Below are positions 18,435-27,109 of a DNA stretch of 64,000 nucleotides, piece after piece. The notes beneath the pieces were generated by a model. That model was not told the DNA's origin. It saw only the letters and a program-made list of their open reading frames with translations, and ran no database searches. The DNA is taken from assembly GCF_032818155.1 (NCBI RefSeq), contig NZ_CP102589.1, positions 2,528,001 to 2,592,000 on the forward strand, in the 5' to 3' direction. The DNA is from Niallia taxi (GTDB taxonomy: Bacteria > Bacillota > Bacilli > Bacillales > Cytobacillaceae). Positions within the stretch are counted from its first letter, which is position 1, and each line of letters starts with the position of its first letter. Made by a program: the position numbers and the translations under genes.

Positions 18435-18755
18435 TAAGTTACCCTCCCTATTCCTTTACCTCATTTTTTTGTGCTTCACTAGTTACAGTAGAAGCAAGTT
18501 TTACTTTCTATGCTATATTATGTAATTTCAAAGGACATGCCTGTGCGAATGTAACAATTTTTTTTTTTGTATAAAAACCTTTCGTCATTTTAGACTGGCC
18601 TAGCTAAGTCAGATAAAATTAAACAACATTATTAGGCTGCTATACCGCTAATTTGTTTTGGCGTATTTTGTTAAATACCTTCTACAATATAATACTTGAT
18701 GATTTCCCCTTTATTACAGCCTATTTTGTTTCGCCTGAATATTAGTTTTCCCCAT
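18435..18755. other. Gene-free stretch upstream of the His-rich miniprotein
   Basis: AT-rich, with a run of ten T near 18560. No reading frame with an RBS, no repeat copy. Presumably holds the promoter of the miniprotein gene; I could not pick -35/-10 boxes with confidence. Confidence 0.4.
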
Positions 18756-18811
18756 AAAAATACCCTCCAAATGAACACTTAGTTTAAGCGTTCACTTGAA
18801 GGGCGTTTTTT
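18756..18811 (-). terminator. Terminator after the pnc/nad operon
   Basis: Long imperfect stem (ACGCCCTTCAAGTGAACGCTT with AAGTGTTCATTTGGAGGGT on the minus strand), then TTTTT. About 50 nt past the nadE stop codon. Confidence 0.85.
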
Positions 18812-18862
18812 GATGTCCTATTTTTTAGGTTAGTCTAAAAAGGTATGAAAGGTTTTATTTAC

Positions 18863-19681
18863 TTATTTCCACCAATCATCGAACATCGATGCCGGAACTT
18901 GTCGTTTATGCTCTGTAATTAAGTAACGTGCCTCGATTTTTTCCGCTGCCTCTTTTGGCACTTCCTTGCCTTCCAAATAATCATCAAGTTGATCATATGA
19001 AATGCCAAGCTCTGTTTCATCAGCTTGTCCTGGTTTTTCGTCTAACAAATCAGCAGTAGGAACCTTTAAGTAAATTCCTTCCTCTGCGCCTAGCTCTTTT
19101 AAAAGCTGTTTACCTTGTCGTTTAGATAAACCTGTTAACGGAAGTACATCTGCTCCGCCGTCTCCATACTTCGTAAAGAAACCTGTCACTGCTTCTGCTG
19201 CATGGTCTGTTCCAATAACGAGCAGATTTGACTGTCCGCCAACCGCATATTGGGCAATCATTCTTGCGCGAGCCTTAATATTTCCTTTGTGATAATCAGA
19301 TAATGGCGTATCCTCCATGTCGTCATACACTTTTTTAAATTCATCAACTGGTTCTTTTACATTAAATACAAGCTCTTTATCTGCTTTAATAAATTGAAGT
19401 GCTTTTTTTGCATCCTCTTCATCTGCTTGTACACCATATGGCAGCCTTACTGCAACAAATGTAGCGTCATGACCCTCACTGCGAAGCTCTTCAACAGCCA
19501 ATTGTGCTAATCTACCTGCAAGTGACGAATCCTGTCCGCCGCTTATTCCCAACACAAAACCTTTTGCTTTCGCCTTTTTAACATATTCCTTTAAAAAGTT
19601 AACGCGCAGGCCGATTTCTTCCTTTGCATCTATTTCAGGTTTTACATTAAGTGCTGCAATTATTTCCTTTTGTAAGCTCAT
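18863..19681 (-). CDS. nadE: Ammonia-dependent NAD+ synthetase
   Basis: 272 residues, the usual length of the ammonia-dependent form without a glutaminase domain. It makes NAD+ from deamido-NAD+, ATP and ammonia. The N-type ATP pyrophosphatase P-loop SGGQDSSL is at 47-54, and the [19 protein letters not shown] stretch near 162-180 binds the substrate. It begins 12 nt after the pncB stop codon and is the last gene of a three-gene salvage operon. Confidence 0.97.
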   Translation of the reverse strand: MSLQKEIIAALNVKPEIDAKEEIGLRVNFLKEYVKKAKAKGFVLGISGGQDSSLAGRLAQLAVEELRSEGHDATFVAVRLPYGVQADEEDAKKALQFIKADKELVFNVKEPVDEFKKVYDDMEDTPLSDYHKGNIKARARMIAQYAVGGQSNLLVIGTDHAAEAVTGFFTKYGDGGADVLPLTGLSKRQGKQLLKELGAEEGIYLKVPTADLLDEKPGQADETELGISYDQLDDYLEGKEVPKEAAEKIEARYLITEHKRQVPASMFDDWWK

Positions 19682-19693
19682 GCCATATTCCTC

Positions 19694-21157
19694 CTATTTT
19701 TGCGTATTTTTAACTTTGCTTTTTACCATTTCCAGATGACTCATTTTGTTTTCCCAACATAATGGGCTTAAATCGACTGGATATTCTTCCGGGTTAAGGG
19801 AACGCTTGTATTCATCCCAAAGCACATCCAAATTTTCCTCGGCAAATTTTTGCGCTTCATAAATAGTCGGTGATTTATAAATTAGTTCTCCATTTTTAAA
19901 TATGTCCTTATGAATGTCTTTCGCATGAAAGTTTGTGACAAATTTGCTGATATAAGTATGTGTCGGATGGAACATTTTTAATCGTTCCTCTTCCTCCGGA
20001 TGCTCTGTTTCCAGACAAATATAATCACCTTCAGATTTATGATTCATGCTGTTGATAATGCGGTATACCCTTTTAATTCCAGGTGTTGTCACCTTTTCTG
20101 GGTTTCCGCTAATTTTGATTGTATCTTGCATATTACCCGCTTCATCTTCTATTGAAACAAGCTTGTATACTCCTCCCAATGCCGGCTGATCAAAAGCAGT
20201 AATAAGCTTTGTGCCAATTCCCCAAACATCTATTTGGGCACCCTGGGCTTTTAAGTTTATAATGGTATACTCATCAAGGTCATTACTTGCGACAATTTTT
20301 GTATCAGTAAAACCAGCTTCATCGAGCATCTTCCTTGCTGCTTTTGATAAGTATGCTAAGTCCCCGCTATCTAGTCTAATACCAATAAAATTGATTGTGT
20401 CGCCTAGTTCCTTCGCCACTTTAATGGCATTTGGAACACCTGAACGCAATGTATCATATGTATCAACTAAGAAAACACAATCCTTATGGCGTCTAGCATA
20501 TTTATGAAATGCAGTATACTCATCATGATATGCCTGAATCATGCTATGCGCGTGTGTGCCTGATACTGGAATACCGAACAGCTTGCCTGCTCTAACATTA
20601 GATGTTGAGCTAAACCCGCCGATAAACGCTGCTCTAGTTCCCCAAAGGGCTGCATCCATCTCTTGAGCTCGTCTGCTTCCAAATTCCATTACGACACCTT
20701 CACCAATCGCATGCTTGATACGCGAAGCTTTTGTAGCAATCAATGTTTGATAATTCACAATATTAAGCAACGCCGTTTCAATAATTTGGGCTTGTGCTAG
20801 CGGTGCCTCCACTCTTACTAGCGGTTCATTTGCAAATACTACTTCCCCTTCTTCAACAGAACGGATATTACCTGTAAAACGGAAGTCCTTTAAATAATCT
20901 AAAAAGTCCTCTTTAAAACCTTCTTCTCGCAAATATTCAAGATCACTTTCAGTGAAATGTAACCCTTTTATGTACTGTATTATTCTTTCCAACCCAGCAA
21001 AAACAGCATAGCCATTATTGAAAGGAAGCTTACGAAAGTATACTTCAAACACAGCATTTCTTTCTGAAACTCCATCCTCCCAATATGTTTCTGCCATATT
21101 AATTTGATATAAATCTGTATGCAGCATCAAGCTGTCGTCACGGTAATTAAAACTCAT
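19694..21157 (-). CDS. pncB: Nicotinate phosphoribosyltransferase
   Basis: 487 residues from the ATG at 21157, chosen because AGGAGG lies 6 nt upstream; the frame is open for 17 more codons but those overlap the intergenic RBS. The protein starts MSFNYRDDSLMLHTDLYQ, the typical N-terminus, and contains EFGSRRAQ (about 158-165) and GVSGTHAHS-type (IPVSGTHAHS) and VASNDLDEY motifs. It joins nicotinate to PRPP with ATP hydrolysis, giving nicotinate mononucleotide. Middle gene of pncA-pncB-nadE; B. subtilis YueK is the counterpart. Confidence 0.95.
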   Translation of the reverse strand: MSFNYRDDSLMLHTDLYQINMAETYWEDGVSERNAVFEVYFRKLPFNNGYAVFAGLERIIQYIKGLHFTESDLEYLREEGFKEDFLDYLKDFRFTGNIRSVEEGEVVFANEPLVRVEAPLAQAQIIETALLNIVNYQTLIATKASRIKHAIGEGVVMEFGSRRAQEMDAALWGTRAAFIGGFSSTSNVRAGKLFGIPVSGTHAHSMIQAYHDEYTAFHKYARRHKDCVFLVDTYDTLRSGVPNAIKVAKELGDTINFIGIRLDSGDLAYLSKAARKMLDEAGFTDTKIVASNDLDEYTIINLKAQGAQIDVWGIGTKLITAFDQPALGGVYKLVSIEDEAGNMQDTIKISGNPEKVTTPGIKRVYRIINSMNHKSEGDYICLETEHPEEEERLKMFHPTHTYISKFVTNFHAKDIHKDIFKNGELIYKSPTIYEAQKFAEENLDVLWDEYKRSLNPEEYPVDLSPLCWENKMSHLEMVKSKVKNTQK

Positions 21158-21188
21158 GCTTTTCCTCCTGCGGTTTAACCAATTCACC

Positions 21189-21728
21189 TTACAAAATGGC
21201 TGCACCAAGTGTGCTTTTAAAATGATTTAGCGCCCATATATGGCCTGCTTCATTAAAGGATGCTGTTGCCTTTTCATGGATATAAAGATTATATCCCTTA
21301 TTATAGGCATCTACAGCCGTGTGGAGCACACATATATCTGTACAGACACCTACAAGATGAATATCCTTTATGTTTCGCTCATTGAGCTTTATTTCAAGAT
21401 CTGTACCGGTAAATGCACTGTATCTTGTTTTATCCATCCAATATACATTGTTGCGCACCTTGAATTGCTCATAAACCTCTTTCAAGGAACCATATAGGTT
21501 TCTGCCTTCTGTCCCTTTAATATTATGGGGCGGAAACAATTCTGTTTCAGGATGATATGAATCCTTTTCAGTATGTAAATCAATGGCAAATACAGTAAAA
21601 TGACCCTCTTCGATAAATTGCCGGGTAATTTGCGTAATAGCTTTTTCTATTTTAATTCCTGGATCACCGCAAGGCAGTGCACCTTCAATAAAATCGAAAG
21701 TATAATCAATATTAATTAGAGCTTTCAC
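21189..21728 (-). CDS. pncA: Nicotinamidase (isochorismatase-like hydrolase)
   Basis: 179 residues, GTG start at 21728 preceded by AAAGGAGG. It hydrolyses nicotinamide to nicotinate, the first step of the pathway continued by pncB and nadE downstream. Catalytic triad candidates: D8 in NIDYTFDF, the Lys of MDKTRYSAF and the Cys of TDICV; DLHTE near 51 supplies metal-binding His. First gene of the operon, 31 nt before pncB. A TATAAT box at 21770-21775 with an upstream GG extension is a good -10 candidate. Confidence 0.93.
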   Translation of the reverse strand: MKALINIDYTFDFIEGALPCGDPGIKIEKAITQITRQFIEEGHFTVFAIDLHTEKDSYHPETELFPPHNIKGTEGRNLYGSLKEVYEQFKVRNNVYWMDKTRYSAFTGTDLEIKLNERNIKDIHLVGVCTDICVLHTAVDAYNKGYNLYIHEKATASFNEAGHIWALNHFKSTLGAAIL

Positions 21729-21867
21729 TAGAATAGCCTCCTTTAGGATACGCTAAAATATGTGAACACATTATACCGAACTTCCTGCCATTTTACCATA
21801 AAATAAGCTTATTTTCCTTGAAACATGCAAGGAACTGTACTTGTATCTTTTGGCCATTTTGTAAGTG

Positions 21868-21881
21868 TAAAAGTACTTTTA
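21868..21881. promoter_or_regulatory. 14-bp perfect palindrome upstream of pncA
   Basis: TAAAAGTACTTTTA lies about 140 nt upstream of the pncA start and 177 nt upstream of the divergent small gene's RBS region. It is a possible operator shared by both transcripts. It does not match the NiaR consensus as I know it. The rest of 21729-22034 shows no gene. Confidence 0.35.
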
Positions 21882-22034
21882 TCTCTATCATACACCTAAA
21901 TATGACAATTATTAAAGAAAGATTTTGCTGCGAGATAAATATTTTTAACAGGAGCTTTAAATAAGGACAATTTATTAATCGTCCAAATAAAAAGAAAATG
22001 GATCTGTCAGCAAGGTATTACCAATAGAACAAGA

Positions 22035-22063
22035 TTGCACTTTAGGCTTATTTTCGATATAAT
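22035..22063 (+). promoter_or_regulatory. SigA-type promoter for the 96-aa gene and yidC
   Basis: TTGCAC at 22035-22040 and TATAAT at 22058-22063 with the ideal 17-nt spacer, about 33 nt before the ATG of the small gene. Confidence 0.75.
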
Positions 22064-22095
22064 TTTAGTGTTGATAACGAACCTGAGGTGTATAA

Positions 22096-22386
22096 ATGTT
22101 TGAATTCCTAATTGATTTGACAAACATTCCAAGCTATCAAACCATCTACATTACTGTAATGATAGGATTAATGGTTAAGTACTTTTGGGATATTAACCTG
22201 CAAATCACTGTGAATGATGAATTTATCGCATCAGATGGCCTTTATTTGCAAAGAGTCATCACGACGGTAAATTTTAATGTTCAAAAATACAATACGCCCA
22301 TTCTGCAATGGATATGTAAAAATATTCGTAAAAGAATGGAAAGCACTGCTGATGATCCAGAAAAACCGTTTCTCCTCCTGATATAG
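22096..22386 (+). CDS. Small hypothetical membrane protein (96 aa)
   Basis: One hydrophobic helix near residues 14-32 (YQTIYITVMIGLMVKYFW), then a soluble, partly basic C-terminal part. GAGGTG RBS 7 nt before the ATG, and a good promoter upstream. Ends 33 nt before yidC on the same strand, so the two are probably co-transcribed; a role in membrane protein insertion is possible by context only. No family recognised. Confidence 0.7.
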   Translation: MFEFLIDLTNIPSYQTIYITVMIGLMVKYFWDINLQITVNDEFIASDGLYLQRVITTVNFNVQKYNTPILQWICKNIRKRMESTADDPEKPFLLLI

Positions 22387-22419
22387 ACTAAATCTTTCAA
22401 CCAAATAGGAGGAGTCACA

Positions 22420-23220
22420 ATGACGAAATCAGCAAAAAAACTAGTTTTAGTACTTATGACAATATTAACTGCCATCATGCTTAGCGCATGTTCAACGACA
22501 GGTAGCGGAAGTGGAAGCAGCGGAGGCTGGTTTCATAATACGGTCGTCGAGCCATTTGCATCCTTGATACATGGGACAGCAATGCTATTTAATGGCAGCT
22601 TCGGACTTGCAATCATCCTGATTACACTTATCATCCGCCTTTTGTTAATGCCGCTAATGCTGCGTCAGTATAAAAAACAACAGACGATGAAAGTGAAGAT
22701 GGAACTAATCAAGCCGGAAATGGATCGAATTCAAAAAAAGCTAAAAACGACGAAAGACCAAAAAGAACAGCAAAACCTGCAGCGTGAAATGATGGACCTA
22801 TATAAAACACATGGAGTTAATCCATTGTCAATGGGCTGTCTGCCAATGATCATCCAAATGCCTATTCTAATGGGCTTCTATTATGCAATAAGAGGCTCAC
22901 AGGAAATTGCCAGCCATACATTCTTATGGTTTAATCTTGGTCATTCCGACCTTATCCTAACGGCAATTGCTGGTATTGTTTATTATTTACAGTTCCGTGT
23001 GACACAAAACACGATGACTGCTGAACAACAAAAGCAAATGAAATTCATGGGACTAATTTCACCAATCATGATTGTGATGGTATCGCTTAATGCTCCTGCT
23101 GCTCTTCCGCTATACTGGACAGTCGGTGGTATTTTCCTTATATTGCAATCAATGCTTGGACGCAAATTATATCCACCAGCGGTCAATGATGCTGCAGTAA
23201 CAAAAAAAGACAAACAATAA
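22420..23220 (+). CDS. yidC: YidC/Oxa1 membrane protein insertase (lipoprotein)
   Basis: 266 residues. Lipoprotein signal with lipobox LSAC (C24), Gly/Ser-rich linker, then the five-helix YidC core: GLAIILITLIIRLLLMPLML (about 60-79) with the conserved Arg in the first helix, a charged coiled-coil hairpin (about 85-125), NPLSMGCLPMIIQMPI and LPLYWTVGG. It inserts and folds membrane proteins with or without SecYEG. Shorter than SpoIIIJ/YqjG-type versions are known in Bacillus; which paralogue it matches cannot be settled here. Strong terminator after the stop. Confidence 0.93.
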   Translation: MTKSAKKLVLVLMTILTAIMLSACSTTGSGSGSSGGWFHNTVVEPFASLIHGTAMLFNGSFGLAIILITLIIRLLLMPLMLRQYKKQQTMKVKMELIKPEMDRIQKKLKTTKDQKEQQNLQREMMDLYKTHGVNPLSMGCLPMIIQMPILMGFYYAIRGSQEIASHTFLWFNLGHSDLILTAIAGIVYYLQFRVTQNTMTAEQQKQMKFMGLISPIMIVMVSLNAPAALPLYWTVGGIFLILQSMLGRKLYPPAVNDAAVTKKDKQ

Positions 23221-23227
23221 GTAACAA

Positions 23228-23262
23228 AAAAAACAGACGAGATATCCTCCGTCTGTTTTTTC
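23228..23262. terminator. Bidirectional terminator between yidC and crcB
   Basis: AAAAAACAGACG and CGTCTGTTTTTT arms with a 10-nt loop; usable by both convergent genes. Confidence 0.88.
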
Positions 23263-23263
23263 T

Positions 23264-23626
23264 TTATCCAATATATGCAGCCAAGTATCCTAACCATGCA
23301 AAAAGAAGCCCACCGCCAAAAGAAAAAAACAAATACCAATAGAATGTCCTTCTGGTTTTTCCTTTCCACAGCTCAGCAGCCTCGACTGCCAATGTGGAAA
23401 AGGTGGTATATGCTCCTAAAAAACCAACAGCAAACAAGAGATGGACTGTTTCATTCACATGAAATCCCGCAGTCAATCCTAATAGAAAAGAACCTGTCAA
23501 ATTTATGACAAGTGTAGCAATTGGCATAACAGACTTTATCTTAGTTTTAATATATTGCATCAACCAATAACGGCTAATTGCTCCCAAAAAACCGCCAAGG
23601 GCAACTGTACCTATCATCTCAACCAT
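23264..23626 (-). CDS. crcB: Fluoride exporter subunit CrcB/Fluc (second of pair)
   Basis: 120 residues from the ATG at 23626, which has AGAGGA 8 nt upstream. Four membrane helices; GGFLGAISRYW at the N-terminus, INLTGSFLLG in helix 2 and YTTFSTLAVE in helix 3 are Fluc signatures (Asn, and the Phe box). The start codon lies 8 nt inside the end of the preceding crcB gene, so the two are translationally coupled and likely form the heterodimeric fluoride channel found in many Firmicutes. Confidence 0.93.
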   Translation of the reverse strand: MVEMIGTVALGGFLGAISRYWLMQYIKTKIKSVMPIATLVINLTGSFLLGLTAGFHVNETVHLLFAVGFLGAYTTFSTLAVEAAELWKGKTRRTFYWYLFFSFGGGLLFAWLGYLAAYIG

Positions 23627-23999
23627 AATTATGTCCTCTTTCAGCAAGCTTTGTTCCAAGTATAATCCCTAAAAAAGCGGCAGCTGGTCCTAACAGCCCG
23701 CTCGCTGCCATATAAATAAACGCATGAACTACCTCCCCCTTTTGAAATAGGGTTAGTGTTTCAAGACTGAACGTTGACAAGGTCGTGAATGAGCCAACAA
23801 CACCTGTACCGATAGCTGTTGAAATTAATGGGGAGAGTTTCTTTCTTTCTGCAATATACTTTGTAAACCAGCCAAGGAAAAAAGAACCTGCAATATTTAT
23901 TGCTAAGGTATGATAAGGAAAAGCGCCCTGCCCTAAACTGCATAAAAATCTGGCAATACTTCCGATAACCCCGCCGATGCCAATATAAAAATAAATCAA
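23619..23999 (-). CDS. crcB: Fluoride exporter subunit CrcB/Fluc (first of pair)
   Basis: 126 residues if the TTG at 23999 is used. That start has AGAAGGGG about 7 nt upstream and gives the family-typical opening IYFYIGIGGVIGSIARF; in-frame ATGs at 24038 and 24059 would add a basic extension unusual for the family. Signatures INIAGSFFLGWF and FTTLSTFSLE are present. Four helices, antiparallel dual-topology pair with the downstream crcB. No fluoride riboswitch is seen upstream. Confidence 0.9.
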   Translation of the reverse strand: MIYFYIGIGGVIGSIARFLCSLGQGAFPYHTLAINIAGSFFLGWFTKYIAERKKLSPLISTAIGTGVVGSFTTLSTFSLETLTLFQKGEVVHAFIYMAASGLLGPAAAFLGIILGTKLAERGHNYG

Positions 24000-24061
24000 T
24001 GCGCTTCCCCTTCTTTCCATGTAAAAAGGAGAAAACATTTTCTGCTTTCTCCCAGCCATTC

Positions 24062-24265
24062 TTATAGATCTTGAAAATAATCCTTATAAAATCCGCCGAC
24101 TTTTCCAGAATTATCAACAATGAAATAAAATTCTTCTGTTTCATTTTTAACTTCATATGTTTCGCCGACTGTCAGCACTCTATTAACAATATACTTGCTG
24201 GCATCTGTATGTATGCACTTCACTTTTTTAACTGTATTCTTGTCATTCCATATTTCATGTATCAA
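24062..24265 (-). CDS. DUF6501-like small conserved protein (67 aa)
   Basis: TTG start at 24265 with AAGGGG 9 nt upstream. The protein reads MIHEIWNDKNTVKKVKC...YIVNRVLTVGETYEVKNETEEFYFIVDNSGKVGGFYKDYF, all-beta in character. I recall this as a Bacillaceae family of unknown function (DUF6501); the assignment is from memory of the pattern. It may be the first gene of a transcript continuing into the crcB pair. An operator-like palindrome overlaps its promoter. Confidence 0.75.
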   Translation of the reverse strand: MIHEIWNDKNTVKKVKCIHTDASKYIVNRVLTVGETYEVKNETEEFYFIVDNSGKVGGFYKDYFQDL

Positions 24266-24285
24266 TGGTTAAAGCCCCTTTCACT

Positions 24286-24306
24286 TATATACTACTTTAG
24301 TATATA
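24286..24306. promoter_or_regulatory. Operator-like inverted repeat over the DUF6501/crcB promoter
   Basis: TATATACT and AGTATATA separated by 5 nt, a perfect 8-bp inverted repeat. On the minus strand it contains a TATACT -10 box, with TTGCGT 18 nt upstream as -35. A repressor bound here would block the promoter. Regulator unknown. Confidence 0.5.
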
Positions 24307-24340
24307 GCCAGGATGCCCTTTAACGCAACCTATCCTTGCC

Positions 24341-24541
24341 TCATGACACTAAATTTCTTTCGTTATGCATATGCAAAAAAATGCTGCTTCGTTCAAAGGT
24401 ATACCACTGCCCTGTCGAAGCCTGTTGAAATGTTATATAGCACTGTTTATTAATCCAGTCCATTCTTTTGAATTCCATTGCCGTATATGTTTTTTCTTTG
24501 TCATTAATAGTATAAAGTTGATTTTTCGCCTGTATATTCAT
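24341..24541 (-). CDS. Small hypothetical protein (66 aa)
   Basis: Second of two consecutive ATGs chosen, giving 7 nt to AGAAGG. Sequence MNIQAKNQLYTINDKEKTYTAME... looks like a small all-beta protein (repeated aromatic residues: WINKQCYITFQ, GQWYTFERS). Lies between the operator-like repeat and the cyclotransferase gene. Family not recognised. Confidence 0.6.
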   Translation of the reverse strand: MNIQAKNQLYTINDKEKTYTAMEFKRMDWINKQCYITFQQASTGQWYTFERSSIFLHMHNERNLVS

Positions 24542-24626
24542 CATATGACCTTCTTTCTATGATGTCTTCTGATAAATATATACCACTGGCGAATTGTCCT
24601 TTAAACATACATAAGCCTATATTTTT

Positions 24627-25028
24627 TCATTTATTCCGGTTTTTCTTAAAAAACGTTACCCAATCATGGCCTTCAATTTCGTACAGTAGCATCTCTTCCT
24701 TATTGCAAACATAGGTAAATGCTTTAGTGGAATTGTCGTTATCATCATACACATCGACCTCCACCCGCACATATAAGCTGTTAGGATCATCAGGTGTATA
24801 ATCCTCAAACTCATCCAGCAGATAAAGTTCAGCTTGAGGGACTTCAAATACTTCCCCGCGCACCTTCTCACTCCCCCGATTCAATGCTAGGAAGGGATAG
24901 CCTGCACCTGCATCGTATATTTTGCCATATACCCACACATCTTCTTGCATACAGGGATAGTTTTTCATCATATAATGATTGATTTGCTGCTTTCTTAAAG
25001 TTCCATAAACAAAGACTAGCACATTCAA
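24627..25028 (-). CDS. Gamma-glutamylcyclotransferase family protein
   Basis: 133 residues from the TTG at 25028, 11 nt after GGAG; a GTG at 25037 is only 2 nt from the RBS and less likely. The N-terminal VLVFVYGTLRKQQ is the substrate-loop signature of the GGCT/AIG2 fold, and the catalytic Glu is probably in LLDEFEDYT (about 71-79). Members cleave gamma-glutamyl amines or peptides with 5-oxoproline release; the exact substrate here is unknown. It lies 23 nt downstream of the YjbQ-type gene on the same strand. Confidence 0.82.
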   Translation of the reverse strand: MNVLVFVYGTLRKQQINHYMMKNYPCMQEDVWVYGKIYDAGAGYPFLALNRGSEKVRGEVFEVPQAELYLLDEFEDYTPDDPNSLYVRVEVDVYDDNDNSTKAFTYVCNKEEMLLYEIEGHDWVTFFKKNRNK

Positions 25029-25051
25029 TAGTGGCACAGCTCCTTTTTCGG

Positions 25052-25453
25052 TTATCCAGTTATCAGCTTTATCGTATAGCTTCTGTGTCTTGGTCCATCA
25101 AACTCGCAAAAATAAATGCCCTGCCATGTACCTAAAGATAATTTCCCGTTATTAATTATAACCATCTCAGAGGCACCAACTGTACTTGCTTTCATATGTG
25201 CGGCTGTGTTTCCTTCCATATGCCTGTCCTTATCCAAGCTCCATGGGTACACTTCGTCAAAACGGCGAATCATATCTGTGACAACATCGGGATCAGCATT
25301 TTCATTTATCGTTATTCCTGCTGTTGTGTGGGGGCAATACACGATTGCAAAACCTTCTGTTATTTTTGTTTCTGTAACAGCAGCCTGAATCTCGTCTGTT
25401 ATTTCATAAAACATTGTATGTTCACTAGTTTTTAAGCGCTTGTGTATTAGCAT
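25052..25453 (-). CDS. YjbQ/UPF0047 family protein (secondary thiamine-phosphate synthase-like)
   Basis: 133 residues from the ATG at 25453, 10 nt from AGGAG; a GTG two codons upstream is the alternative. Family motifs: [19 protein letters not shown] (about 41-59), [13 protein letters not shown] and [16 protein letters not shown]. The conserved His residues form a metal site. E. coli YjbQ shows weak thiamine-phosphate synthase activity, hence the usual name; the physiological role is unclear. B. subtilis YugU is a homologue. Confidence 0.88.
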   Translation of the reverse strand: MLIHKRLKTSEHTMFYEITDEIQAAVTETKITEGFAIVYCPHTTAGITINENADPDVVTDMIRRFDEVYPWSLDKDRHMEGNTAAHMKASTVGASEMVIINNGKLSLGTWQGIYFCEFDGPRHRSYTIKLITG

Positions 25454-25657
25454 AATCACTGTGCTCCTCTCACCATTTTTATGGTCTTTATTATTTATTT
25501 AACCGATTTTTATTAACTATAACATGACATCGTTACAATTTTTAAAAATACCAGTTAAAATTATCCAACACTACCTTTTTACTTTTCATAGCATGAGCTT
25601 TGCGTTAGTATGGACATTGTAAGAATATTCAATCCATTTATTTAAGGAGGATGCAAA

Positions 25658-25795
25658 ATGAAAATTATGAGCAATGAACAGCTGATTTTTTCTTATCGAG
25701 ATGCATTGAAAGCCGGAAATGAAGAGGAATGGATAATTATGCTGAAACAGGAAATGGACAAGCGTGGTCTCAATCCGAGTATTGGGACTGAATAG
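25658..25795 (+). CDS. sda: Sda-like sporulation histidine kinase inhibitor (45 aa)
   Basis: MKIMSNEQLIFSYRDALKAG followed by EEEWIIMLKQEMDKRGL. The spacing of the hydrophobic residues in two short helices matches the Sda helical hairpin (LSDELLIESY...EFIxLIxxEIxRR), which binds sporulation kinases and blocks phosphorelay when DNA replication is disturbed. A very strong AAGGAGG lies before the ATG and a strong terminator follows. Paralogues are common in Bacillaceae, so it may not be the orthologue of B. subtilis Sda. Confidence 0.75.
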   Translation: MKIMSNEQLIFSYRDALKAGNEEEWIIMLKQEMDKRGLNPSIGTE

Positions 25796-25802
25796 AACAA
25801 AA

Positions 25803-25834
25803 AAAGAGGATGCTAATTGCTTAGCATCCTCTTT
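25803..25834. terminator. Bidirectional terminator between sda-like gene and odhB
   Basis: Perfect 14-bp stem AAAGAGGATGCTAA / TTAGCATCCTCTTT with loop TTGC. Confidence 0.93.
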
Positions 25835-25837
25835 CTA

Positions 25838-27094
25838 TTAAGCCTCAAAAAGTAATGATTCAGGATCTTCTAATAATGCTTTAACTCTTGCCAGGAAGGT
25901 TACCGCTTCCTTGCCGTCAATGATACGATGATCATAGGAAAGAGCTAAATACATCATTGGCCTGTTTTCCATTTTCTCATTGTCAATGGCAACAGGACGC
26001 ATTTGGATTTTATGCATACCTAGTATTCCGACTTGAGGACCGTTCAAGATAGGTGTGGACAATAGCGAACCGAACACACCGCCATTAGTAATAGTAAATG
26101 TTCCTCCTTGCAAATCTGATAAGGACAATTTATTATTACGCGCTTTATCTGCAAACGTCATAATATCACTTTCTATTTCGGCAAAATTCTTACGATCCGC
26201 ATCACGAAGAACTGGTACAACCAAACCATCATCTGTAGAAACAGCTATGCCAATATCATAGAATTTTTTAAGGACAATTTCGTCTCCCTGTATTTCAGCG
26301 TTTAACAGCGGTGCTTTCTTCAAGCAAGCAACAACTGCTTTAGTAAAGAATGACATGAATCCAAGCTTCACATCATTTTCTTTATGAAATTGATCCTTGC
26401 GTTTATTTCTTAGTTTCATAATATTGCTCATATCCACCTCGTTAAAGGTTGTAAGCATTGCAGTGTTTTGCTGCACTTCTACAAGCCTTGAGGCAATTGT
26501 TTGTCTTCTGCGCGTCATTCTAACACGCTCTGTCGGCTTGCCTGGATTTGCTTCTGCCGCTTGAGGCTGTTTATTTCCCGTCTCTTTTGGTGCAGAGGGT
26601 GCAGGCTGTTCTTTTCTTTTGTCATGCTCTATTACATCATGGGCACGCAATCTTCCTAACGGATCATTCGATAAAACCTGCGATAAATCAATCCCTTTTT
26701 CTCTTGCTAGCTTTCTTGCAGATGGGGAAGCGATTGGATATCCTTTTGCTTCCGGCTTAATCGGACTTGGTTCCTCTTTTGCAGGAGGAGCTTCCGTTAC
26801 TACAGGCGCTTCTTGGACAGGCGCTTTAGGCGGTGTTTCTGCTTGCTTAGTATTGGCACCACCCTCAGAAACGATAGCGATAATTTCTCCAACCTGAACT
26901 GTATCACCTTCATTAGCCTTCAGTTCCTGTAAAATACCACTTTCTTCAGAAATGATTTCAACGTTTACCTTGTCTGTTTCCAGTTCTACTATATAGTCAC
27001 CTTTTTCTACATATTCACCTGTCTTTTTCAGCCATTGTGCTACGGTACCTTCTGTAATTGATTCTGCTAGTTCTGGTATTTTAATCTCACCCAT
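25838..27094 (-). CDS. odhB: 2-oxoglutarate dehydrogenase E2 (dihydrolipoyllysine succinyltransferase)
   Basis: 418 residues. N-terminal lipoyl domain with the lipoylated K42 in ELETDKVNV, a Pro/Ala/Glu-rich flexible linker (about 80-112), the peripheral E1/E3-binding domain ([17 protein letters not shown], about 123-139), a second linker, and the catalytic acyltransferase domain ending with H389 in YDHRIIDG. Transfers the succinyl group to CoA in the TCA cycle. Starts 15 nt after the odhA stop, with an AGGGGG RBS. Confidence 0.97.
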   Translation of the reverse strand: MGEIKIPELAESITEGTVAQWLKKTGEYVEKGDYIVELETDKVNVEIISEESGILQELKANEGDTVQVGEIIAIVSEGGANTKQAETPPKAPVQEAPVVTEAPPAKEEPSPIKPEAKGYPIASPSARKLAREKGIDLSQVLSNDPLGRLRAHDVIEHDKRKEQPAPSAPKETGNKQPQAAEANPGKPTERVRMTRRRQTIASRLVEVQQNTAMLTTFNEVDMSNIMKLRNKRKDQFHKENDVKLGFMSFFTKAVVACLKKAPLLNAEIQGDEIVLKKFYDIGIAVSTDDGLVVPVLRDADRKNFAEIESDIMTFADKARNNKLSLSDLQGGTFTITNGGVFGSLLSTPILNGPQVGILGMHKIQMRPVAIDNEKMENRPMMYLALSYDHRIIDGKEAVTFLARVKALLEDPESLLFEA

Positions 27095-27109
27095 CTTAAA
27101 AATCCCCCT

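Noticed and set aside
24000..24340. Fluoride riboswitch upstream of the crcB pair
   Set aside because: No GGNGATG...CCGCC...CTGATG arrangement is present on the minus strand; only the TATATACT inverted repeat is seen.
25555..25575. DnaA box in front of the sda-like gene
   Set aside because: TTATCCAACA has an extra base compared with TTATNCACA, so I do not claim DnaA control.
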